Origin: an uncultured Bacteroidota bacterium
GTDB taxonomy: Bacteria; Bacteroidota; Bacteroidia; Chitinophagales; Saprospiraceae
Length of the DNA stretch: 12,073 nt
Assembly: GCA_937952445.1 (NCBI GenBank)
Contig: CALGAA010000323.1
Coordinates: 1-12,073, forward strand
Direction: 5' to 3'
The notes under the pieces were generated by a model. That model saw only the letters and a list, made by a program, of their open reading frames with translations. It was not told where the DNA came from and did not search any database. Both the position numbers and the translations under genes were made by a program. This document shows positions 6,536 to 12,073 of this stretch, in pieces (the first letter of the stretch is position 1; each line of letters opens with the position of its first letter).

Positions 6536-6830
6536 GGTTTACATTTTTTGCATTTTTATGCGACCGATTGTAGTAAGGTGGCTTTTATTTGGTGGTGTCA
6601 TAAGTTCTGGTTGATTTTGGATCAAGTTAAAGTTAGCAATTCATTCCAATAAATCAGCAGAAAATCTGAACCGGGCATTGTGTAGATGACGTCAGAAACA
6701 GCTGCGGTATATTTTTTGGGCAAGTGACCCTATTTCACTACCATCAGAATGCCCAGGAAGACTATCTTCTTCTACATCACCTTAAATAGTAATTTCTTCG
6801 TAATTTTATGCCAAATTAAATAGTTGGATT
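6536..6830. promoter_or_regulatory. Divergent intergenic region with hairpin and weak promoter signals
   Basis: These 295 bases between two divergent genes must hold both promoters. TAATTTTA (6801-6808), one mismatch from TAnnTTTG, lies 22 bases before the peptidase ATG, with no clear -33 element. AGTGA (6723-6727) pairs with TCACT (6735-6739), and the flanking TGGGCA (6717-6722) pairs with TGCCCA (6750-6755) across a 10-base bulge. TGACGTCA at 6687-6694 is a perfect 8-bp palindrome. I see no convincing -7 box for the minus-strand gene and no small gene. Confidence 0.3.
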
Positions 6831-8978
6831 ATGCATGCTTTATCATTTGTATCTGTTTTGATATTGCTATCGGTTCTGATTTCGTGCGTTGATTCGGACC
6901 AAAGTTCCGGGCGAACTTACCCTCCATTTGATACCCCATATCCCCCAACGGAAAAAGGTGACGTGGTCGAGCATTATTTTGGGACTGAGGTAGCAGATCC
7001 TTATCGGTGGCTGGAAGTGGATACAGCGGCTGAGGTCGAAGCCTGGGTGGATGCTCAAAATGAGGTGACGTTTTCGTATTTACACGGAATTCCTTTTCGC
7101 AATCAAATTATGGAGCGATACGAGCAACTTTTTAATTATACAAAATTTGGAGTGCCGCATCAGGTAGGCGATCATTTGATCTATTATAAAAACGATGGAC
7201 TACAGAACCAACCGGTTATTTATATCGGAAAGAAAGGGGAGGATTTGAGTCAGGCTAAAGTCCTGATTGACCCTAATACATGGTCAGAGACTGGCACTAC
7301 AGCCATATCGCTGATTGGATCTTCCTCTGATGATCGTTATATGGCGATTCTGATCCAGGAAGCTGGTTCAGATTGGGGAAAGATACAGGTCATCGATTTG
7401 GAAAGCAAAGAATTATTGGATGATAAGTTGGAATGGGTGAAATTTTCCGGTGCGGCCTGGCATGGAAATGGGTTCTTTTACAGCAGATACCCCGAGCCCC
7501 AACCCGGGATGGAATTGAGTGATCAAAATAGTTTTCACAGTGTATATTACCATCAATTGGGTCAGGAGCAGTATGAAGATGAGTTGATTTATCGAGACGA
7601 GGAAGCACCCAAAATGTATCACAACGTATCGGTTACCGAAGACGGGGAGTATCTTATTATGTACAAAGCCAGTGGAACCGACGGATTTGAAACCTGGTTT
7701 AAGCCCCTGCACCTCGCAGGTGCAGATTTCCAGCCTCTTTTTACCGGGTTTACAAATAAAAATTCGGTTGTCGATCACCGGGATGGATACTTCTATGTGC
7801 ATACCGATGTGGATGCCCCCAATTACCGTTTGGTCAAAATTGCCGTCGATCAGGTGGACTCCCAATCCTGGGAAGATGTGATCCCGGCGCAGGAGTTTTT
7901 GCTGGAGTCGGTCAACACAGCCGGAAACAAATTATTTGCCCGGTATTTGGAGAATGCAACCCATCAGGTGTATATCTACAATTATGATGGGGTCGAAGAA
8001 AGCCAGGTATCCTTACCCGGAACGGGGTCGGTGGGCGGTTTTGGAGGGGACCAGGAGAGCACCGAAGTCTATTATGCGTTTACCTCATTTACATACCCAA
8101 CCACCGTTTTTCGGTACAATTTGGAAAGTTCAGAATCGGAGGTCGTTTTTCCGTCCAATCTCGATTTCGATCCCAATGAATATGAGGAAAAACAGGTGTG
8201 GTACAACAGCAAAGACGGCACCCCTGTTTCGATGTTTATCGTCCATAAAAAAGGAATTGAGATGGATGGGTCCAATCCCACGTTATTATACGGGTACGGG
8301 GGATTTAACATTAGCATGGGGCCTTCCTTTTCGGTATCCAATTTAATATTATTGGAAAAAGGTGGGGTATATGCTATGCCCAATCTTCGCGGGGGAGGGG
8401 AATACGGTGAAGAGTGGCACCAGCAAGGGATGTTGGAAAAAAAGCAAAATGTCTTTGACGATTTTATAGCAGCCGCGGAATATCTGATAGCTGAAGGATA
8501 TACCTCCTCTGAAAAACTCGCCATTTCGGGTCGTTCCAACGGCGGATTGCTGGTAGGAGCCTGTATGACGCAACGACCGGAACTGTTTCAGGTGGCTTTC
8601 CCGGGAGTAGGAGTACTGGATATGCTCCGATTTCATAAATTTACCATTGGATGGGGTTGGGTGCCTGAATATGGCAGTAGTGATGATCCGGAGCAGTTTA
8701 AATTCCTATACGCATATTCACCTTATCACAATCTGGAGCCTGGAACAGAATATCCGGCCACGTTAATTACGACCGCAGATCACGATGACCGGGTAGTCCC
8801 TGCCCACAGCTTCAAATTTGCAGCCCGCCTTCAGGAAGTGCAATCTGGTCCGGCACCGGTATTGATCCGAATCGATAAAGATGCCGGGCATGGAGCGGGC
8901 AAACCCACTTCCAAGGTCATCGAGGAACAAGCCGACTTTTGGGCGTTTTTCTTTTACAATATGAATGAGGCGTATTAA
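6831..8978 (+). CDS. Prolyl oligopeptidase (S9A family) lipoprotein
   Basis: A 715-residue serine peptidase that cleaves short peptides after proline. The N terminus is a lipoprotein signal: a hydrophobic stretch (4-18) ending in the lipobox LISC with Cys19, so the mature enzyme should be lipid-anchored outside the cytoplasmic membrane. The beta-propeller domain follows (about 100-450), then the alpha/beta hydrolase domain. The catalytic triad is complete: Ser569 in GRSNGG, Asp652 in TADHDDRVVP with the substrate-binding Arg654, and His687 in AGHGAGKP. Other family signatures are YGYGGFN (487-493) and NLRGGGEYGEEWH (518-530). Length is normal for the family. It is a single gene, convergent with the small gene downstream. 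The propeller restricts substrates to peptides of about 30 residues or fewer in characterised members, so a role in peptide scavenging is likely. Confidence 0.95.
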   Translation: MHALSFVSVLILLSVLISCVDSDQSSGRTYPPFDTPYPPTEKGDVVEHYFGTEVADPYRWLEVDTAAEVEAWVDAQNEVTFSYLHGIPFRNQIMERYEQLFNYTKFGVPHQVGDHLIYYKNDGLQNQPVIYIGKKGEDLSQAKVLIDPNTWSETGTTAISLIGSSSDDRYMAILIQEAGSDWGKIQVIDLESKELLDDKLEWVKFSGAAWHGNGFFYSRYPEPQPGMELSDQNSFHSVYYHQLGQEQYEDELIYRDEEAPKMYHNVSVTEDGEYLIMYKASGTDGFETWFKPLHLAGADFQPLFTGFTNKNSVVDHRDGYFYVHTDVDAPNYRLVKIAVDQVDSQSWEDVIPAQEFLLESVNTAGNKLFARYLENATHQVYIYNYDGVEESQVSLPGTGSVGGFGGDQESTEVYYAFTSFTYPTTVFRYNLESSESEVVFPSNLDFDPNEYEEKQVWYNSKDGTPVSMFIVHKKGIEMDGSNPTLLYGYGGFNISMGPSFSVSNLILLEKGGVYAMPNLRGGGEYGEEWHQQGMLEKKQNVFDDFIAAAEYLIAEGYTSSEKLAISGRSNGGLLVGACMTQRPELFQVAFPGVGVLDMLRFHKFTIGWGWVPEYGSSDDPEQFKFLYAYSPYHNLEPGTEYPATLITTADHDDRVVPAHSFKFAARLQEVQSGPAPVLIRIDKDAGHGAGKPTSKVIEEQADFWAFFFYNMNEAY

Positions 8979-9022
8979 AGGTTAAGGTTTAAGGGTATGA
9001 GCGAGTGATTGTAAGCGCGAGG

Positions 9023-9487
9023 TCAGAGATGGACGTATAGTACGTGTTTAATTTCCCCGGGAAGATCTATTTCGGCGATCAACTCCCCGGTTTCTTTATC
9101 CACCATTTGTACCATTTGATTTTCGCGCAGCGTTTTTTCCCTTGCTTTTCGTGTTTTCGTTAATTCTTGAATTTGACGTTCTATTTGGGACCAGGTGGTG
9201 TCTATGGAGAAGTCGTATTTTATCCTTTTTTCGAGTCGTATCCGGGCCTGGTCATAATCAAATCGTTGCAGGCCCAATTCAGTCGCTTGGGTCATAGCCA
9301 GGGTCTTCAGCTCCCGGATCAATGCATTCAGGTAAGTTTCATACCTTTTCAGTTCGATATATACCTGGAGGAGATCATATTCACCGCTTTTTACGATTTC
9401 GCGTACATGGGAAGCAGCCAGGCCTTCGATACTTTCTTTATTCAATCCCCGATCTATGGTTCCTATTTCTCGCACCACTTTTACCAT
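9023..9487 (-). CDS. Small coiled-coil protein, phage-like family, function unknown
   Basis: A charged 154-residue cytoplasmic protein. The middle is predominantly helical with heptad-like patterns (about 38-70 and 97-122). The order of segments, YIELKRYETYLNALIREL, then ATELGLQRFDYDQARIRLEKR, then a WSQIERQIQEL helix and a C-terminal VDKETGELI, resembles small proteins that I associate with Bacteroidota prophages and phages, which often share a YILLKRLE helix, a FEYHGA-like strand and a TGE-like tail. That match is from memory and is moderate. No enzyme motif is visible. It starts 56 bases after the HMG-CoA reductase stop, on the same strand, with a good Shine-Dalgarno (AAAGGA) 9 bases before the ATG. 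It is probably the third gene of that operon. Its role next to mevalonate genes is unexplained. Confidence 0.7.
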   Translation of the reverse strand: MVKVVREIGTIDRGLNKESIEGLAASHVREIVKSGEYDLLQVYIELKRYETYLNALIRELKTLAMTQATELGLQRFDYDQARIRLEKRIKYDFSIDTTWSQIERQIQELTKTRKAREKTLRENQMVQMVDKETGELIAEIDLPGEIKHVLYVHL

Positions 9488-9497
9488 ATCAATTGTC

Positions 9498-9521
9498 CTT
9501 TAATTTACGTTAAAATTAAGG
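9498..9521 (-). promoter_or_regulatory. AT-rich hairpin covering the ribosome binding site of the phage-like gene
   Basis: CTTTAATTT (9498-9506) pairs with AAATTAAGG (9513-9521), one G-U pair, around a 6-base loop. In the minus-strand RNA the 3' arm includes most of the AAAGGA that precedes the start at 9487, so folding would hide the ribosome binding site. The stem is AU-rich and weak. Confidence 0.3.
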
Positions 9522-9543
9522 GGTCATAAGGTAAGAAAAAATG

Positions 9544-10857
9544 TTATAATTCCCGAATGTTTTCCAGGAATTTTCGAACTTCGCTATACGTGATGATTTT
9601 ATCCGAAAAATAGACGATCGCCCGATCGATCTCATCGGGTTTGGCGTCGAGGTGGTTGAGAATGTTGATAAGGTGCATTTTCATATGACCTTTCTGAATG
9701 CCTGTAGTGACCAAAGACCGTACGGCGGCGAAATTTTGAGCAAGCCCTGCTACGCCGATGATCTTCATCAATTGTCGAGCGGAGGGATTTCCCAACAACT
9801 CCAGGGATCGTTTGGCCAAAGGGTGGATGTGGGTCAGTCCCCCGACTGTTCCCACCGCAACGGGGAGAATCAGTTCAAGTCTGAATTGATCTTCTTCTAT
9901 CGAGCAAGTGGTCAGTCCGCGATACTGCCCATCCCGTGCAGCATAGGCATGACCAGCAGCTTCGATCGCTCTAAAATCGTTTCCGGTAGCCAGAATTACG
10001 GCATCAACGCCATTAAAAATACCCTTGTTGTGGGTGGTTGCGCGGTAAACATCCATCCGGGCGATGTCTACGGCTTTCTTAAATCGATAAGCAAAATCCT
10101 TCCCATTGAGTTCAGACTGGTCTAATTCCTGGAGCGTACATTCCACGGATGCCCGGATGGTACATTGCGGGGTGTAATTGGATAAAATGGACATCAATAC
10201 ATCGGGAAGCTCACAATTGGGCCCAAACCATTCCGTAAACAGGTCGTCCAATCGGGATGCGAAATTTTCCAGTATGGAATTGATGTAATTTGCACCCATG
10301 GAATCACAGGTTTCAAAACAAATCAGGAATTGATAGTAATCCGGGTCCTCTTCAAAAGTTCTGATTTTCAACGATTTGATTCCCCCTCCCCGTCTGATCA
10401 TATTTTCGGATAGCGATTTCGAATGATGGAGCAGGGATTCAAATATAGTTGTCTCATGTCGCAGTAACAGTTCCCGTTGGCCATTCCAGTAAAAATGAAT
10501 TTGGCCTATTTTCTCAGTATTGATTACGGTGGCCTGAAATCCACCTCGGTTCATCCAAAATTTGGCCGCATTGCAGGCTGCCGCGACGACCGAACTTTCT
10601 TCGATCACCATCGGGATCGTATACGATTTCCCATTGATAATAAAATTGGGAGCGACACCATAGGGGAGGATAAAATTGCTGATGGTGTTTTCTGAGATTC
10701 GGTCGTATATGCGTTGGCGTTCTTCGTTATCCAGCCAGTAGCTTTGGAATTCCCCGATGGCTTCTGCGGGATTGTCGAAACCATGCTCCGCCACCCAGCT
10801 CAACTTACCCGCTTTGCTCCGTTTCGAGAAACCATTGACCATCATACTTTTTTTCAT
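9544..10857 (-). CDS. mvaA: Hydroxymethylglutaryl-CoA reductase, class II type
   Basis: It interconverts HMG-CoA and mevalonate with a nicotinamide cofactor; in an organism with IPP isomerase beside it, the biosynthetic direction is expected. The 437 residues are a catalytic domain only, with no membrane anchor, as in bacterial class II enzymes. Catalytic residues can be placed by motif: Glu87 in VIEESSVVAAA, Lys278 in TTHNKGIFNG, Asp294 in ATGNDFRA and His391 in QKGHMKMH. DSMGAN (185-190) is the substrate and dimer segment, and GTVGG (336-340) the cofactor-site glycine motif. The start ATG overlaps the stop of the IPP isomerase gene (ATGA), so the pair is translationally coupled. Cofactor preference (NADH or NADPH) cannot be settled from these motifs. 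Confidence 0.95.
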   Translation of the reverse strand: MKKSMMVNGFSKRSKAGKLSWVAEHGFDNPAEAIGEFQSYWLDNEERQRIYDRISENTISNFILPYGVAPNFIINGKSYTIPMVIEESSVVAAACNAAKFWMNRGGFQATVINTEKIGQIHFYWNGQRELLLRHETTIFESLLHHSKSLSENMIRRGGGIKSLKIRTFEEDPDYYQFLICFETCDSMGANYINSILENFASRLDDLFTEWFGPNCELPDVLMSILSNYTPQCTIRASVECTLQELDQSELNGKDFAYRFKKAVDIARMDVYRATTHNKGIFNGVDAVILATGNDFRAIEAAGHAYAARDGQYRGLTTCSIEEDQFRLELILPVAVGTVGGLTHIHPLAKRSLELLGNPSARQLMKIIGVAGLAQNFAAVRSLVTTGIQKGHMKMHLINILNHLDAKPDEIDRAIVYFSDKIITYSEVRKFLENIREL

Positions 10858-11867
10858 GGCAGGTTATCTTTTTTAAGTGAAAGATAATTTTGACAAAGGG
10901 CCCATCCCCGGTGTAGGTAATCCGTGTATTGGTCCAGAGCTTCGTATGAGATGAGCGCTCGTTTGAGAAAAGCGGAGGCCTGACCGATCAGGGAAGGGAA
11001 TTGGGATTTTTCATGGAGGTAATACCCGTCCAGAAAACCCTTCATTCCGCCGGATATAATCAGTGATTTATCCGGGTAGTGATCGGCGTTTTTTCGCAAC
11101 AGTGCATTGGTCAAATCCACCATTTCTTCCGCCGAATGACCTACGCGGGTCAATCCCTCATAGACTTCCCGCCGGGCCTGATCCGATCGCAGCAATTCGA
11201 CCAGGGTAAAATTGGTCCCACCGTTGGCCGCAAAATCGATGGCCTCCAATGGAAGTCTCAGAAGTGCGTCCAGGCTGGCTTTGCCCATGCCCTGTCCCAC
11301 CTCCTTAACGATGACGGGAAAAGGGCATTCTTCGAGGAGTCGGGTCAGGGTTTCGAGGGGTGGTGTGTGGATCCTATCCCCTTCGGGTTGCATCCATTCC
11401 TGCCAGGGATTGACGTGGACGATCAACCCGTCGGCTCGGAGTCGGTGGATCAGTTCAAGCCACTGATCCATTCGATCTTCCCGGATCGCTTCTTCGAGTT
11501 GGGCGATGCCGATATTGGCAAAAAAAGCGACGTCGTTGCCCAGGATGGGGCGGAGGTCAAAATCCGGAAAATGTTCCGGGTGTTCCAGGAGTATCCGGCA
11601 GCTGCCCAGCCCCATGCCCATTTGGTATTTGGCGCATACGCTGGCGAGGTTGCGGTTGATCGAACCCGCTTTTTCGGTACCACCGGTCATGCTCGAGACC
11701 CAAAAGGGGGATTTCAGCACCTTTCCGGCCAGCTCGAGGGCAAACTCAGGTCTGGCGGGTGGATGCGCTGAGAACAGGGGTTCGTAATAGAATCGTTCAT
11801 CCAGCCTACGCTGATCGATCTGAGAATCAAAGGCCAGATCGATGTGGTCTTTTTTTCGGTCGTTCAA
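10854..11867 (-). CDS. fni: Isopentenyl-diphosphate delta-isomerase, type II (FMN-dependent)
   Basis: It isomerises isopentenyl diphosphate to dimethylallyl diphosphate using reduced FMN, NAD(P)H and magnesium, feeding all prenyl chain synthesis. The 337-residue TIM-barrel protein shows the family motifs in order: RKKDHI (5-9 region), SSMTGG (58-63), GLGSCR (86-91), ANIG (117-120), HVNPWQEWMQPEGD (151-164) with the magnesium-binding Glu162 and the proton-transfer Gln160, VKEVGQGM (187-194), GGTNFT (216-221) and SGGMKG (272-277) at the FMN phosphate. It is the first gene of the mevalonate unit, followed with a 4-base overlap by HMG-CoA reductase. A perfect -7 box stands 28 bases before the ATG. 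Confidence 0.94.
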   Translation of the reverse strand: MNDRKKDHIDLAFDSQIDQRRLDERFYYEPLFSAHPPARPEFALELAGKVLKSPFWVSSMTGGTEKAGSINRNLASVCAKYQMGMGLGSCRILLEHPEHFPDFDLRPILGNDVAFFANIGIAQLEEAIREDRMDQWLELIHRLRADGLIVHVNPWQEWMQPEGDRIHTPPLETLTRLLEECPFPVIVKEVGQGMGKASLDALLRLPLEAIDFAANGGTNFTLVELLRSDQARREVYEGLTRVGHSAEEMVDLTNALLRKNADHYPDKSLIISGGMKGFLDGYYLHEKSQFPSLIGQASAFLKRALISYEALDQYTDYLHRGWALCQNYLSLKKDNLP

Positions 11868-11895
11868 ATTTCAATTTTTTGCATCATCGTGCTAA

Positions 11896-11926
11896 CAAAG
11901 ATAATGGATGGGTGGTATTATTCTAA
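11896..11926 (-). promoter_or_regulatory. Promoter of the fni-mvaA operon
   Basis: On the minus strand, TATCTTTG (11903-11896) is a perfect TAnnTTTG -7 box 28 bases before the fni start. A 19-base spacer separates it from TTAG (11926-11923), one mismatch from the -33 TTTG. Position and spacing match the promoter at 2345-2375. Confidence 0.5.
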
Positions 11927-12073
11927 TCCTGAATGGAGCAATTTATTTGTGAACCGGAGATATGCAAGATCTCTGACATCTGGCACATATTTAGCGTAGT
12001 CAAATCTTTAATTCGTATATCAAGGAGTATGATCGTGGTGTAGCGTTAGTATCATAATGCACTATTGTGTTAT
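11927..12073. other. Window end, no gene seen
   Basis: Only a 5-bp hairpin (GAGAT 11957-11961 with ATCTC 11969-11973) is visible. Open frames here are 31 codons or shorter and lack protein-like features. A neighbouring gene may start beyond the window. Confidence 0.4.

Noticed and set aside
7413..7865. A 150-codon open frame antisense to the prolyl oligopeptidase gene
   Set aside because: The plus-strand peptidase is unambiguous, and the antisense product shows only low-complexity, shadow-like composition.
8979..9022. The short convergent gap with ggttaaggtttaagggt as a tandem repeat or terminator
   Set aside because: The repeat units are imperfect and few, and no stem followed by a T tract can be drawn.
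11079..11771. A 230-codon open frame on the plus strand opposite the IPP isomerase gene
   Set aside because: It is antisense to a gene with all family motifs, has no family signature or ribosome binding site, and arises from the codon pattern of the real gene.
11904..11999. A 31-codon plus-strand frame beginning ATGGATGGG
   Set aside because: Very short, no ribosome binding site, and its first bases overlap the likely promoter of the opposite operon.
12022..12037. AAGGAG followed by ATG near the window end
   Set aside because: The frame closes after four codons, so it is not a gene start.

Overview
The window looks like chromosomal DNA from a member of the Bacteroidota. The evidence is -7 boxes of the TAnnTTTG type about 22 to 28 bases before several starts, few strong Shine-Dalgarno sequences, a monofunctional proline dehydrogenase of the Bacteroidota type, a DUF4260 protein, and a mevalonate-type isoprenoid route (class II HMG-CoA reductase plus type II IPP isomerase). 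A class such as Saprospiria or Flavobacteriia is possible, but the sequence alone does not fix it. I saw no rRNA, tRNA, CRISPR array, transposase or replication origin.

Layout. Bases 1-256 hold no convincing gene but contain an unusually dense set of nested inverted repeats in front of aroE. Shikimate dehydrogenase (257-1000, +) overlaps the start of proline dehydrogenase (about 984-2177, +). A PLP-dependent class V aminotransferase-fold enzyme (2403-3536, +) follows behind its own likely promoter. The convergent gap 3537-3850 carries a 10-bp hairpin and what looks like a dispersed intergenic repeat. On the minus strand lies a class I terpenoid-synthase-fold protein (4828-3851). Behind its promoter is a 46-codon remnant of a broken gene (4865-5005, -). 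Next is a two-gene overlapping unit on the minus strand: a membrane-anchored endonuclease/exonuclease/phosphatase-family protein (6535-5459) and a DUF4260 membrane protein (5462-5055). A 295-base divergent gap separates it from a prolyl oligopeptidase lipoprotein (6831-8978, +). The right end is a minus-strand operon: type II IPP isomerase (11867-10854), class II HMG-CoA reductase (10857-9544) and a small coiled-coil protein of phage-like type (9487-9023).

Function. Most of the window is housekeeping metabolism: aromatic precursor synthesis, proline breakdown, extracytoplasmic peptide hydrolysis and isoprenoid precursor supply. The mevalonate genes make and isomerise C5 units, and the class I isoprenoid-type enzyme 5 kb away has both aspartate motifs needed to use prenyl diphosphates, so it may be a consumer of that pool, though its product cannot be read from the sequence. 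The points most worth a second look are the structured region before aroE, that uncharacterised isoprenoid enzyme, the phage-like gene attached to the mevalonate operon, the broken gene at 4865-5005, and the repeat at 3670-3785.
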